Below are positions 1 through 8,812 of a stretch of 64,000 nucleotides of DNA, in pieces. Location of the stretch: NCBI GenBank assembly GCA_913055685.1, contig CAJXKC010000002.1, forward strand, positions 558,001 to 622,000, read 5' to 3'. A program made the translations under genes and the position numbers. The notes beneath the pieces were generated by a model. The model saw nothing but the letters and a program-made list of their open reading frames with translations, did not search any database and was not told where the DNA came from. Every line of letters starts with the position of its first letter. Positions within the stretch are counted from its first letter, which is position 1. Origin of the DNA: an uncultured Flavobacteriales bacterium. GTDB taxonomy: Bacteria > Bacteroidota > Bacteroidia > Flavobacteriales > Schleiferiaceae.

Positions 1-711
1 AAGCACCAATGATACCTGGGCTCCTTTTTTAGCCGCAGCTTCTGCCAAGGCTACACCCATTTTTCCACTAGAGCGATTACCTACAAAGCGCACTGGATCA
101 ATCGCTTCATAAGTAGGTCCCGCATTAATCAAAACTTTTTTGCCGGCCAAGGGAGCTTGAGAGAGAAGATGCTTATGAATATGGGAGAATATGGTTTCCG
201 GTTCCGCCATTCTACCCTCACCCTCTAAACCCGAAGCTAATTCGCCGCTCTCGGCAGGAATTAAAAAATGCCCAAAGGATTTTAACTTTTCAATATTGGC
301 TTTAGTGGCGGGATGTTGGTACATATCCAAATCCATTGCCGGAGCAAAATAGACCGGACATTTGGCAGAAAGATAAACGGCCATTAGGAAGTTATCACTC
401 TGGCCATTAGCCATTTTGGCCAGACTATTGGCAGTCAATGGTGCGAAAACCATTAGATCTGCCCAAAGCGCTAATTCCACGTGATTATTCCACTCGCCAG
501 AATCTTCATCTTCTTCATTGATGTATTCCCAATGAACCGGATTCTTACTGAGGGTAGCCAAACTCAGCGGAGTTACAAAGTCGCGGGCCGAAGGGCTTAA
601 AACAACACGTACCTCGGCCCCTGCTTTAACAAGCAAGCGCACGAGGTACGTAGTTTTATAGGCGGCGATACCACCGGTTACTCCCAGTAGTACTTTCTTC
701 CCGCTAAACAT
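1..711 (-). CDS. coaBC: Phosphopantothenoylcysteine decarboxylase / phosphopantothenate-cysteine ligase (partial, 3' end off window)
   Basis: Read directly on the minus strand: an open frame of 237 codons starting [20 protein letters not shown] and running off the left edge. The family makes 4'-phosphopantetheine from phosphopantothenate and cysteine during coenzyme A synthesis. The N-terminal flavoprotein (CoaC) domain is complete, with the GGIAAYK start and the later PAMDLDMY stretch, a variant of the PAMN/PAMD active-site motif. The beginning of the CoaB ligase domain is visible ([16 protein letters not shown], then NRSSGKMG). It begins three bases after the rpoZ stop, so the two are probably co-transcribed. 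The rest of CoaB is outside the window. Confidence 0.95.
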   Translation of the reverse strand, partial: MFSGKKVLLGVTGGIAAYKTTYLVRLLVKAGAEVRVVLSPSARDFVTPLSLATLSKNPVHWEYINEEDEDSGEWNNHVELALWADLMVFAPLTANSLAKMANGQSDNFLMAVYLSAKCPVYFAPAMDLDMYQHPATKANIEKLKSFGHFLIPAESGELASGLEGEGRMAEPETIFSHIHKHLLSQAPLAGKKVLINAGPTYEAIDPVRFVGNRSSGKMGVALAEAAAKKGAQVSLVL

Positions 712-714
712 CTT

Positions 715-1047
715 TTAGTCTTCTTTAGGCGTATCGCTTGGACGACGGAAATAAATTTGATCGTCATTCCATTCTTTAGCCGCAATTGAATGTGCTTTTG
801 GAAGGCTTTCGTAGTAACGAGAAACTTCAATTTGCTCCTTGTTTTCAAAAATCTCTTCTAGAGAATCATTGTGAGTAGCAAATTCATCCAATTTTTCGTG
901 AAGCTCCACTTTAATATCCTCAGCAATCTGATCGGCCCTTTTAGCTAAAATGGCAACCGACTCATACACATTACCGGTAGGACGATCGATATCGTTATGA
1001 TCGCGAGTAACAGTGTTTCTTGGAGCGTCTACTTTTTTGAAGTCCAT
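715..1047 (-). CDS. rpoZ: RNA polymerase omega subunit family protein
   Basis: A 110-residue acidic protein matching the Bacteroidota-type omega/Rpb6-like family, including the block around NVYESVAILAKRADQIA (residues 26-42) that corresponds to the conserved omega core. Omega helps assemble and stabilise RNA polymerase. It lies between bamD (12-base gap) and coaBC (3-base gap), an order I recall as common across Bacteroidota and which supports the call. Length is normal for the phylum's version, which is longer than E. coli omega. No separate promoter is obvious, so it is probably expressed from bamD. Confidence 0.85.
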   Translation of the reverse strand: MDFKKVDAPRNTVTRDHNDIDRPTGNVYESVAILAKRADQIAEDIKVELHEKLDEFATHNDSLEEIFENKEQIEVSRYYESLPKAHSIAAKEWNDDQIYFRRPSDTPKED

Positions 1048-1059
1048 ATGAATATAGGA

Positions 1060-1869
1060 TTAGGATTGAATTCTTAAATTAGTAATAGTATCGTCTATAC
1101 CCTCAAAGAGCTTACTTAGTTCTTCTGCTCTTTCACTTTCGGGGTATGAATCTACAAATTCTTTGAATGCCGTACGGCTTTCGATATATCGTTGCAACTG
1201 CTTTTCTTGGATACTCTTTTCTGCTAAGCGGTATGCCGCAACAGTTTTAAAGTACAAGGCATCTTCACGATACTCAGTATCTGGATAATCATTAATCACA
1301 TTATCAAAAGCCACTACCGCCGATTGATAATACTCCATATTAAAGTATAACTTGGCGCGATCAAATGCTTTTAATTCCAGCTTAGCTCTCAACTCGTCAA
1401 TAAGTTCATTCACGCTAAGCAGTTTATCGCTATTAGGATAAAGATTAGCAAACAACTGCAAGTCATTCATCGCCTTGTAAGTATAATCTTGATCCAAACT
1501 AGCAGAGGGTGACTCCAAATAATGACAGTAGCCTACCATATAATAGGCAAGCTCGGTTTTGGGGTGATTTGGGAAAGTTTTCGCGAAGTTTTTGAAATGA
1601 TAAGCTGCGAGTATAAAGTCCTTCAACTCATAGCTACACATGGCGTAATAATAGTATACATCAGCGGCTTTGTCGCTTCCACGGTAGAGTAATAGTAATT
1701 CATCGAATAAAGGGTAAGCCTTTTGATACTCCCCATTTTCGTAATACTCAACTGCCTTTTCGTATTTGAAATCCACATTGGGACTTTTCAATACTTTTTG
1801 ATACTCATTACAAGCGCCAAGACTAAAGGTGATAATACCTATTAAAAAGATGTAAAACTTTTTCCTCAT
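1060..1869 (-). CDS. bamD: Outer membrane assembly lipoprotein BamD
   Basis: A 269-residue TPR lipoprotein. The signal peptide ends in the lipobox LGAC with the lipidated Cys at residue 20. The mature part holds tandem TPR-like helices, for example EKAVEYYENGEYQKAYPLF and the later YYQSAVVAFDNVINDYPDT, as in BamD/YfiO. BamD is part of the BAM complex that inserts beta-barrel proteins into the outer membrane. It is the first gene of the bamD-rpoZ-coaBC run. Length and domain order are normal for the family. Confidence 0.9.
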   Translation of the reverse strand: MRKKFYIFLIGIITFSLGACNEYQKVLKSPNVDFKYEKAVEYYENGEYQKAYPLFDELLLLYRGSDKAADVYYYYAMCSYELKDFILAAYHFKNFAKTFPNHPKTELAYYMVGYCHYLESPSASLDQDYTYKAMNDLQLFANLYPNSDKLLSVNELIDELRAKLELKAFDRAKLYFNMEYYQSAVVAFDNVINDYPDTEYREDALYFKTVAAYRLAEKSIQEKQLQRYIESRTAFKEFVDSYPESERAEELSKLFEGIDDTITNLRIQS

Positions 1870-1913
1870 AAAACAGCTGGCAAAAGTACAATTTTCCTAG
1901 GAATAGCCTAGGT

Positions 1914-2960
1914 TTATTTTCTTTCAATATGAAAACGAGCAGAACTTAGATTTAGCCTTTTTAGGAGTTCTTTTTTTAAAAACTGTTCAAGATCCTCAAG
2001 CACCGGTAACTCTGTGGCTTCCCCCTCGTAAATCCAGTCCACTAATAAGGGTATATTACTCTTTTTCAAAGATTTAATTACTGTCACCCCCTTATCCTTT
2101 AAAGCTTGCGCATTGCAATATTGCTCATACTGCCCTTTGATTGGCACCACCAAAAGCTTCTTTTTAAGAAACATCGCTTCGGCGGGAGTTTCAAAGCCAG
2201 CCGAGCAAATCACACCTTCAGATTGAGCCATAGCTTCTAAAAATGTATCGCCCGATATAGGTTCAAAAACAATATTGCGCCTTTGACATGGCTTAGTTAC
2301 CAGCTTACTAAAAACGCGGAATTCCTTATTGCTAACTGCGCTAAGGGTCTGGTAAATCTCTTCATCGTGATAGGCAGGAAGATAACAGACAAAACCCTTG
2401 CCATCCTTTAGCTCCAGACTTCTCACCTTTTCCCGTATAACCGGCGGGTAGATATACTGGTCGTATTGATCAAAGTGAAAGCCCAAAACCTCCTTGGCCG
2501 GGGCATAATACTTGAAAATCCATTCAGCCAAATAGTTTTTCTTGGATGGCCTAGGGGCATTAGGACTATAGAATGAGGCCTGGTGTCCCATCCCTAATAT
2601 TGCTGCCTTCTGCCTACGAGCCGCCCATGCGGTAACCGGTTCGAAATCATTAATAATTAAGTCGAAAGCCTTAAGGTCTAGATTCTGGGTGTCCTCAATA
2701 AAGCGCCGAGCCTTAAACTTCCTAATCGTGGCCCAATAATCTAAACCGCCTTCCGCATTATACTCAAACCCTATTCCCTCCCATTGATAATCAATTGAAA
2801 AGTCCAGTTCTAATTGACGATTTAAACCACTACAAGCAACCTTAACATCGGCCCATTTCTTTAAAAGTGGTACAATCTCGTTTGCCCTGGCAGAGTGACC
2901 ATTTCCTGTACCTTGAAAGGCATATAAAAGTTTTGGTTTAGAAGGCCAAGCCTGGGTCAT
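1914..2960 (-). CDS. MJ1255/UDP-glucuronosyltransferase-like glycosyltransferase
   Basis: A 348-residue GT-B-fold protein. Residues 11-31 carry the family's N-terminal signature (LLYAFQGTGNGHSARANEI). The C-terminal half has the nucleotide-sugar-binding block GFETPAEAMFLKKKLLVVP followed by GQYEQYCNA, typical of MurG-like transferases. It resembles the MJ1255-type family, whose donor and acceptor are not established here. The frame overlaps the 3' end of the downstream LpxH-like gene by 23 bases, so the two are probably translated from one message. A role in an envelope glycan or glycolipid is inference from that pairing. Confidence 0.75.
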   Translation of the reverse strand: MTQAWPSKPKLLYAFQGTGNGHSARANEIVPLLKKWADVKVACSGLNRQLELDFSIDYQWEGIGFEYNAEGGLDYWATIRKFKARRFIEDTQNLDLKAFDLIINDFEPVTAWAARRQKAAILGMGHQASFYSPNAPRPSKKNYLAEWIFKYYAPAKEVLGFHFDQYDQYIYPPVIREKVRSLELKDGKGFVCYLPAYHDEEIYQTLSAVSNKEFRVFSKLVTKPCQRRNIVFEPISGDTFLEAMAQSEGVICSAGFETPAEAMFLKKKLLVVPIKGQYEQYCNAQALKDKGVTVIKSLKKSNIPLLVDWIYEGEATELPVLEDLEQFLKKELLKRLNLSSARFHIERK

Positions 2961-3792
2961 TTAAAGTGACTTTTTGAATGATACGTTCTATGCTTAAATC
3001 ATTAAGAATTAAATCTTCTTCGTCTTTTTCTGCTTCTTTCTCCTTCACAAAGTGGTCCTCAAAATAAAACAAGGACCAGTTGCCTTCTGAATACTCTAAA
3101 GCACTTAAATTTTCAATCCAATCGCCGCTATTTAGATAAAGGCAAGATCCTTTATCGTTCCTGTAAGCTCGAATCTGCGCTTGGTGGATATGGCCACAAA
3201 TTACATATTGATAAGACTGATCAATCGCTAAGTCGGAGGCAGTACGCTCAAAATCATCAATATAGCTCACCGCTTTCTTTACACTATTCTTGATTTTTTT
3301 CGAAAAACTATAGCGTTCCCGCCCCATTTTTTCAAGTATCCAATTACTCAGGCTATTAATCATAATAAGCAGATCATAGCCATAACCTCCCAATTTAGCC
3401 AACCACTTCGCGGATTGAATAGAAACATCAAATATGTCGCCGTGAAAAATCCAGGCCTTTCCCTCAGGTAAGTCTAAAACGAGTTTATCGGCCAGAGTAA
3501 TATTCCCCATTTCAAAATCACTAAAACGTCTTAAGGCTTCATCGTGATTTCCAGTTAAGTAATAGACCTTGGTTCCCTTCGCTGCCATTGAAAATATTTG
3601 CTTAAGCACTTTTAAATGACTTTTGGGGAAATAGCTTTTGCGAAATTGCCAAATGTCGATTATATCGCCATTGAGGATAAGTTTCTCGGGCTTAATAGAT
3701 TTCAGATAACGGTATATCTCTTTTGCTCTGCAACCATAAGTACCAAGGTGCAAGTCAGATAACACTACGATGGGCAGCTCGCGTTTTTCCAT
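2938..3792 (-). CDS. LpxH-like UDP-2,3-diacylglucosamine pyrophosphatase / metallophosphoesterase
   Basis: A 284-residue calcineurin-like phosphoesterase with the full set of metal-binding motifs: DLH (13-15), GD (42-43), GNHD (81-84), HGD (117-119) and GHIH (200-203). This arrangement fits LpxH and its Bacteroidota relatives, which cleave UDP-2,3-diacylglucosamine in lipid A synthesis at the cytoplasmic face of the inner membrane. The protein is longer than E. coli LpxH and has an acidic C-terminal tail. Substrate is inferred from family resemblance. It is the upstream partner of the overlapping glycosyltransferase. Confidence 0.75.
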   Translation of the reverse strand: MEKRELPIVVLSDLHLGTYGCRAKEIYRYLKSIKPEKLILNGDIIDIWQFRKSYFPKSHLKVLKQIFSMAAKGTKVYYLTGNHDEALRRFSDFEMGNITLADKLVLDLPEGKAWIFHGDIFDVSIQSAKWLAKLGGYGYDLLIMINSLSNWILEKMGRERYSFSKKIKNSVKKAVSYIDDFERTASDLAIDQSYQYVICGHIHQAQIRAYRNDKGSCLYLNSGDWIENLSALEYSEGNWSLFYFEDHFVKEKEAEKDEEDLILNDLSIERIIQKVTLNDPGLAF

Positions 3793-3874
3793 TTCTTTGT
3801 TTTTACAAAGATTTGGCAGTCCTGTAAAGCCCAGATTAACTGCAGGTTAAAAAGCAGATTCTTTTAACATCGGC

Positions 3875-3904
3875 TTGTTAATGTTCTAATGGGCGATCAA
3901 TTTG
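3875..3904 (+). promoter_or_regulatory. Candidate Bacteroidota promoter for the KdsC-like gene
   Basis: TTG at 3875-3877, a 19-base spacer, then TCAATTTG at 3897-3904, which differs from the TAnnTTTG consensus at one position. The element ends 32 bases before the start codon. A weak match, supported mainly by position. Confidence 0.35.
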
Positions 3905-3936
3905 GTATTTGTAATTTCGATAATTAATTCAATCTT

Positions 3937-4647
3937 ATGGAATTAGTAGAATTAGAAAGTCAGTTTGTAGATATTGGCGGAAGCTTTTTAAGCTCAGCAT
4001 ATGACATGCGTGATAAGCTTAAACAGATAAAGGCCTTTTTATTTGATTGGGATGGTGTTTTTAATAGCGGTAGTAAGCTTGGTAATGAAGGGAGCCCTTT
4101 TAGCGAGGTAGATTCAGCTGGACTGCGAATGTTACGCTATGGTCAATACCGCAGTACCGGTGAAATACCTTTACTGGGTGTTATTACCGGAGCTAAGAAT
4201 CCCAGCGCCGCAGGGCTATTAGAAAGTCACGGAGGCGATGTTTTATACCAAAAAGCAATACATAAAAGCAAGGCCTTAGAGCACTTCTGCAAAGAGTTTC
4301 AATTGAAACCTTCTCAAGTCTGTTATGTCTACGACGATGTACTCGATTTAGATGTTGCCGCGCAAGTGGGACTGCGCTTTTGTGTAGGACGATTAGCTAA
4401 TCCTATTTTTTTAGGACTTGTGTCGGGTTCAGGCTTAGCCGATTACATTTCCGCTTGTCAAGGAAATGAACATGCTGTACGTGAGATATGTGAATTAAAC
4501 CTGGCGCTAATGGGTCAGTATGAACAGGTTACACAAGAAGTAATGCATCGCAGTGGTCACTACGCCGAATACAATAAAGAAGTCAAGCAAAGGCCTTTAA
4601 AGAAATTCGAATACCGTGATAAAGAAATTCTGTTGGTAGAAGACTAG
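3937..4647 (+). CDS. KdsC-like HAD-family phosphatase
   Basis: A 236-residue HAD protein. Motif I is FDWDG with the nucleophile and acid Asp at 37 and 39. The motif II region is VITGAKN, a Lys follows in the HKSKALEHF stretch, and motif IV is YDDVLDLDV. The ending GNEHAVREICE resembles the GGxGAVRE tail of KdsC, which removes phosphate from KDO-8-phosphate in lipopolysaccharide synthesis. There is a 30-residue N-terminal extension and no cap domain. Motifs are more divergent than in textbook KdsC, so the substrate could be another phosphorylated nonulosonate. No KDO synthesis genes are adjacent. Confidence 0.65.
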   Translation: MELVELESQFVDIGGSFLSSAYDMRDKLKQIKAFLFDWDGVFNSGSKLGNEGSPFSEVDSAGLRMLRYGQYRSTGEIPLLGVITGAKNPSAAGLLESHGGDVLYQKAIHKSKALEHFCKEFQLKPSQVCYVYDDVLDLDVAAQVGLRFCVGRLANPIFLGLVSGSGLADYISACQGNEHAVREICELNLALMGQYEQVTQEVMHRSGHYAEYNKEVKQRPLKKFEYRDKEILLVED

Positions 4648-4685
4648 CCCATTTACTACCTTGCTCAAAATTCCAATTGAAAACC

Positions 4686-5540
4686 ATGAAAAAGCTATTA
4701 CTATTTTTCTTGGCCTTAGGCACCTTAAACACCTACGCCCAAGACTTACCACAACCTAGTCCAAAGTCGACTGTAGAACAAAGAGTAGGCTTAACCGACT
4801 TTACCGTTGAGTATTCTCGTCCTGCCAAAAGAGATCGTGAAATTTTCGGGGCCCTTGTTCCTTACGGGAAATTATGGCGTACTGGCGCTAACAAGGCGAC
4901 TAGCATTGAATTTAACACCGCCGTTGTTTTCAATGGTGAAGAAGTTCCCGCCGGTAAATACAGTATTTTTACTGTACCTAGAGAAAACGAATGGGTATTA
5001 ATACTCAACTCAAATACCGAGTTATGGGGCAACGATGGCTATGAGGAGTCAAAAGATGTATTCCGCGCCTCCATGCCGGCCAAAGAATATCCAAAGCAAG
5101 AAAACTTCACTATTGGTTTTAACAGTATTGATGAAGGTGAAGGAAGCCTTGAAATCTCTTGGGATGGCACCGGTATTTCTGTGCCCTTCACGGTAGATGT
5201 GGTAGAAAAGGCTAAAAGCAATATTACGGAAGCATTAAAAAGTGCTAAACCTGAAGATCAGTGGCGCGTGCATCGTAATGCTGCAACTTATTATCTCCGT
5301 AGTTTAAACGATGCCGAAACAGCTAAAGGCTTCATCGAAGGATCGGTAAAATTAAACCCCGACAGCTGGTACAGTCACTATGTACATGGTGAAGTACTTT
5401 ACGCTTTAGGCGATAACAAAGGTGCGGTAAAAGCCGCTAAGACCGCTCTTAAGAAAGGCGAAGCCGCCGCTAAAGAAGCCGGACAAGAATTTGGTTATGC
5501 CAGCATGCTTGAAGAAGCCATGACCAAATGGAAAAAGTAA
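4686..5540 (+). CDS. Secreted DUF2911 protein
   Basis: 284 residues from the ATG at 4686. A TTG nine bases upstream is in frame, but the ATG places the signal peptide (MKKLLLFFLALGTLNTYAQ) directly at the N-terminus. Residues about 25-165 match DUF2911, a Bacteroidota exported-domain family, including YGKLWRTGANKATSIEF and VPAGKYSIFTVP. The C-terminal third looks like a TPR-type helical segment (NPDSWYSHYVHGEVLYALGD). Function is unknown for the family. A strong terminator follows it, so this is probably the last gene of its unit. Confidence 0.85.
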   Translation: MKKLLLFFLALGTLNTYAQDLPQPSPKSTVEQRVGLTDFTVEYSRPAKRDREIFGALVPYGKLWRTGANKATSIEFNTAVVFNGEEVPAGKYSIFTVPRENEWVLILNSNTELWGNDGYEESKDVFRASMPAKEYPKQENFTIGFNSIDEGEGSLEISWDGTGISVPFTVDVVEKAKSNITEALKSAKPEDQWRVHRNAATYYLRSLNDAETAKGFIEGSVKLNPDSWYSHYVHGEVLYALGDNKGAVKAAKTALKKGEAAAKEAGQEFGYASMLEEAMTKWKK

Positions 5541-5576
5541 ATTAATTTCAGCTCACCGCTTGCAAGAAGCTGAAAC

Positions 5577-5608
5577 ACCCCGGCCCTATGGTCGGGGTTT
5601 CTTTTTTA
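5577..5608 (+). terminator. Rho-independent terminator after the DUF2911 gene
   Basis: Nine-base-pair GC-rich stem (ACCCCGGCC paired with GGTCGGGGT, one G-U pair), a 4-base loop CTAT, then a T-rich run. It lies 37 bases after the stop codon. Confidence 0.85.
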
Positions 5609-5631
5609 TTTTCGCCGCCAAATAAGTTTAA

Positions 5632-6480
5632 ATGGAAATACAATGGCATCAATACAATGTAGCAGGGTTTAATGCAATTCCGATGAGCCTTGATCTCTAT
5701 GCTCCTAAATCCGATCAAGCCTTAGCCGTAGTAATATACGCCCACGGAATTAATGGCTTTAAAGATTGGGGCGGAATGGATTTAATAGCCGAGCATTTTG
5801 CCCAAGCCGGTATTGCCTTTTTAAAGTTTAACTTTTCCCACAATGGCACTACCCCAGCTAGGCCAGAAGAGTTTTTTGACTTAGAGGCTTATCAAGAGGA
5901 CTCTTATTTAAAAAGACAATTTGACTTAAAGCAAATTTTAAGTTTCATCGAAAATGGTCACCCCGAGGTGCAGCTCGATCTAAATCGCATTTATTTAATT
6001 GGCCATAGCCGAGGCGGCGCGGATGCTATTCTTTTGGCAAGTCAGGATGCACGGATTAAGAAACTCATTACCTGGGCTTCCACCTCTCATGCACAAACTC
6101 CTTGGAAAAGTCTCAGTTTCGATGAACTTAAAGACTGGAAAGAAAAAGGTCTGTTTACTCGAAAAAACTCACGAACCCAACAAGATCTGCCAATTTCATA
6201 CAGTCTTTACGAGGAATACCAAGCCAATAAACAGCTATTAAATATCGAAGAACGCGCAAGAGAAGTGAAGCAAGACTGGCTCATTATTCATGGCGACGAG
6301 GACGAGGCTGTTTTTATAAAGGAGGCTTATGACCTAAAGTCTTGGAACCCAGAGGCAAGGGTAAAAGTTATAGAAGGTACTGGGCACACTTTTGACCGCA
6401 CTCATCCTTGGGAGGCAAAGGAATTACCTACAGCCAGCTTGGAGCTTGTTCAAGCAAGTCTGCAATTTTTATTGGATTAA
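5632..6480 (+). CDS. Alpha/beta hydrolase (dienelactone-hydrolase/S9-like)
   Basis: A 282-residue cytoplasmic alpha/beta hydrolase. The oxyanion region is YAHGINGFKDWGG (36-48), the nucleophile elbow GHSRGG has Ser126, the acid is probably in HGDEDEAV (around 222-224), and the catalytic His is in GTGHTF (252). Substrate cannot be told from sequence. It follows a terminator and so has its own transcription. Its last 12 bases overlap the 3' end of the convergent exonuclease gene. Confidence 0.8.
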   Translation: MEIQWHQYNVAGFNAIPMSLDLYAPKSDQALAVVIYAHGINGFKDWGGMDLIAEHFAQAGIAFLKFNFSHNGTTPARPEEFFDLEAYQEDSYLKRQFDLKQILSFIENGHPEVQLDLNRIYLIGHSRGGADAILLASQDARIKKLITWASTSHAQTPWKSLSFDELKDWKEKGLFTRKNSRTQQDLPISYSLYEEYQANKQLLNIEERAREVKQDWLIIHGDEDEAVFIKEAYDLKSWNPEARVKVIEGTGHTFDRTHPWEAKELPTASLELVQASLQFLLD

Positions 6481-7788
6481 GATTTCCCGATACTTTACCC
6501 GTTTAAGGCCATCTCTAATAATTCCATCGGTGCTGGCACTGGAGTTGACGTCTAGCACAAATTCCTTTAAATCTTCGACAGTATTTACGGCTTGATCTTT
6601 AGGAACATAGCCCATAGCAATGAATCCTTCCGAACCTAAATGCAGGAAGCCGTTTTCCTCATTATTTCTGCCCTTTAAAATAAGAATGCGTTGCTGCTTC
6701 TCCTCTCCTAGCTCAAATAGTAGATTCTGAATCCCTACTTCATGGGTATCCATAATACCAGTTGAAGCCTGTGGGAAACCACAAAGCTTTGGATCTAAAC
6801 TGTGCTTTTCGACCTTTTCGGCAACCCAGCTCCTAGCCTTTTCCAAATTGTAAAATTGTTGGAGAAATGATTGCTGCCTATTAAGCTTATTAATTCCTAG
6901 GGCAGTTTGGCCCTTCTGAGTTTGATATATAAAGACCCCAAAACTTTGTTTCGGATTCTTTTGGGCACGGTTATGCGGCGGCCATAGTCTTCTAATTTCA
7001 TGATCTTCCCATAAGCCAGCCATTAGGATATTTCCACATAATTCATAATGAATATGGGCTATTTCTCTTTTAAAATCCGCAGATCGTGCGGTGCTTTTAT
7101 CAGCGGTGAAATGACTACTAACTCTCGATTTTAATCGGCTAGCCTTTCCCACATATAGTATTTCTCCCTGCTGATTATAAAAATAGTACACCCCAGGCTC
7201 ATTTGGCAAATCGTGAAATTCCTGCGCGGGTAAGTGGGCGGGTAAGTTTAGCTCGCCGGTATTCACTTTTATCATTTGTTGCCACTGTCCTTGCTTATCC
7301 TCTTCAAGTAAGAGATGTAGCAATTGCGTAGTTACATTGGCATCACCCCATGCTCGGTGTGCGGCTTCATTATTGAGTCTAAAATGCTTTGTAAGGTTTG
7401 ATAGGCTATATGATTTCAAGCCTTTTTTAAGCCTTCTGGAATAGCGAACCGTACATAAACGTCGGGGCTTATAATCTATCCCCTCCGCCTTAAAGGCTTC
7501 TTGTATGAAACTTAAATCGAAATTAACATTGTGGGCCACAAAGATGTGCTCTGCAAGAATGGCTCTTAGCTCCTTAGCAATGACGCTAAATGTAGGCGCA
7601 TCAGCCACCATATTATTATCAATCCCCGTTAAACTTTGAATAGCCATGGGGATAGCATGATCTGGCTTCACTAAGGTATCGTAACGATCTAAAACCTGAA
7701 GCCCATCACTAATAAGGACAGCTATTTCCGTTATCGAGTTGGCTGCTGCATAAGAGCCGGTAGTTTCAATATCCACAATTGCAAACAC
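6469..7788 (-). CDS. DnaQ-like 3'-5' exonuclease fused to a GIY-YIG (UvrC-type) domain
   Basis: A 439-residue two-nuclease fusion. Residues 1-165 are a DEDDh exonuclease like the Pol III epsilon subunit: D6 and E8 (IVDIETTG), AHNVNFD with D91, and H144/D149 in AHRAWGDAN. Residues about 193-280 are a GIY-YIG domain with GVYYF (199-203) and LYVGKA (211-216), as in UvrC/Cho. The C-terminal 150 residues are not recognised. Comparable fusions are found annotated as DnaQ/Cho-like nucleases with a proposed repair role. Both catalytic sets look intact. The gene stands alone, convergent with the hydrolase and divergent from mutM. Confidence 0.85.
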   Translation of the reverse strand: MFAIVDIETTGSYAAANSITEIAVLISDGLQVLDRYDTLVKPDHAIPMAIQSLTGIDNNMVADAPTFSVIAKELRAILAEHIFVAHNVNFDLSFIQEAFKAEGIDYKPRRLCTVRYSRRLKKGLKSYSLSNLTKHFRLNNEAAHRAWGDANVTTQLLHLLLEEDKQGQWQQMIKVNTGELNLPAHLPAQEFHDLPNEPGVYYFYNQQGEILYVGKASRLKSRVSSHFTADKSTARSADFKREIAHIHYELCGNILMAGLWEDHEIRRLWPPHNRAQKNPKQSFGVFIYQTQKGQTALGINKLNRQQSFLQQFYNLEKARSWVAEKVEKHSLDPKLCGFPQASTGIMDTHEVGIQNLLFELGEEKQQRILILKGRNNEENGFLHLGSEGFIAMGYVPKDQAVNTVEDLKEFVLDVNSSASTDGIIRDGLKRVKYREILIQ

Positions 7789-7841
7789 GAAGTGAAACTA
7801 ACAATTTTGCCATTTTGTGGTTATAGCTTAAAAGGAAAAAT

Positions 7842-8630
7842 ATGCCCGAATTACCCGAAGTAGAAATTATGCGACGCTATTTTGAGCATAGCGCCCTCAA
7901 TAAGAGAATTGTAGGTCTGCAATTTCATGATCCATTATTCAAGGTATTCAAGTCGAGTCCGGAAGAATTACAGGATTCATTAATTGGCTCCAACTTTATA
8001 AGTACCGAGCGTATTGGAAAATACCTCTTCATTAAAACTGATCAGGGGAATTATTTACACCTACACTTTGGCATGACCGGTGATTTGGAGCTTTTCCGTA
8101 GCGATAGCCTGCCAAAATACACCCGTTTTGTTTTCGAATTTGAGGATGGCGACAAACTTGCCTTTAAGGATCTACGCAAATTTGGAGTAATTCAATTGGT
8201 GGATAGCCCGGAAGTGTACCAAAAAGCCAATAAGCTTGGTACCGACCTACTAAAAATTCAAGCAAGTGAATTCATTGAGGCCATAAAAGGCCGAAAAATC
8301 GCCATTAAAACCGCCCTACTCGACCAAAAGCATTTTGCGGGTATTGGTAATTGGATTGCCGACGAAATGCTCTTTAATGCTGGAATACACCCCAAAAAGG
8401 CTTGCAATGATCTTAATGACCAGCAATTAAAAACACTTCTAAAAGAGGGACAAGCGATTGTGAAGGCCGCCATAGCCAAGGATACCCATTATGGCGACTT
8501 CCCAAAAGATTTCTTCGTGAACTATCGCAAGGAAGGTGCTTTACATCCTGAACACCCTAATAGTCCGGTTGAGCGATTAGTAGTGGGTGGCAGAGGAACC
8601 TTTATTGTCCCCGAAAGGCAAAAATTGTAA
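7842..8630 (+). CDS. mutM: Fpg/Nei-family DNA glycosylase lacking the zinc finger cysteines
   Basis: A 262-residue base-excision repair glycosylase/lyase. It has the PELPEVE N-terminus, where Pro2 is the catalytic nucleophile, and the helix-two-turn-helix region around GIGNWIADEMLFNAGIHP. The C-terminal finger retains the DNA-binding VVGGRGTFIVPERQ but has none of the four zinc-binding cysteines of classical Fpg. This resembles the 'zinc-less finger' known from plant Fpg and NEIL1-type enzymes. It likely removes oxidised purines. The start codon of the next small gene overlaps its stop by one base, so the pair is translationally linked. Confidence 0.85.
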   Translation: MPELPEVEIMRRYFEHSALNKRIVGLQFHDPLFKVFKSSPEELQDSLIGSNFISTERIGKYLFIKTDQGNYLHLHFGMTGDLELFRSDSLPKYTRFVFEFEDGDKLAFKDLRKFGVIQLVDSPEVYQKANKLGTDLLKIQASEFIEAIKGRKIAIKTALLDQKHFAGIGNWIADEMLFNAGIHPKKACNDLNDQQLKTLLKEGQAIVKAAIAKDTHYGDFPKDFFVNYRKEGALHPEHPNSPVERLVVGGRGTFIVPERQKL

Positions 8631-8812
8631 TGGAGGAGCTTTTTTATACTTGCCCCTATTGCTTTAGTGAAGTGAGCATTCTGGCCGACCTTTCGGTGGA
8701 TGAGCAAGAGTATATTGAAGACTGCGAGCGTTGCTGTAATCCGATAGAATTTAAACTAATTGCCCAGCATGGAAACCTAATTGATTTCCAGTGGCAACCT
8801 ATCGAACAGTAA
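8630..8812 (+). CDS. CPXCG-type small Cys-rich protein
   Basis: A 60-residue protein with two Cys pairs, CPYC (8-11) and CERCC (32-36), matching the small CPXCG Cys-rich family, which probably binds one zinc ion. Function is unknown. It begins on the A of the mutM TAA stop, suggesting coupled translation with the glycosylase. Its 3' end abuts the convergent DUF493 gene with no gap. Confidence 0.8.
   Translation: MEELFYTCPYCFSEVSILADLSVDEQEYIEDCERCCNPIEFKLIAQHGNLIDFQWQPIEQ

Noticed and set aside
3937-4647. Complete KDO synthesis locus around the KdsC-like gene
   Set aside because: No kdsA, kdsB or kdsD candidate is adjacent; the gene stands alone between the divergent LpxH-like gene and a DUF2911 gene.
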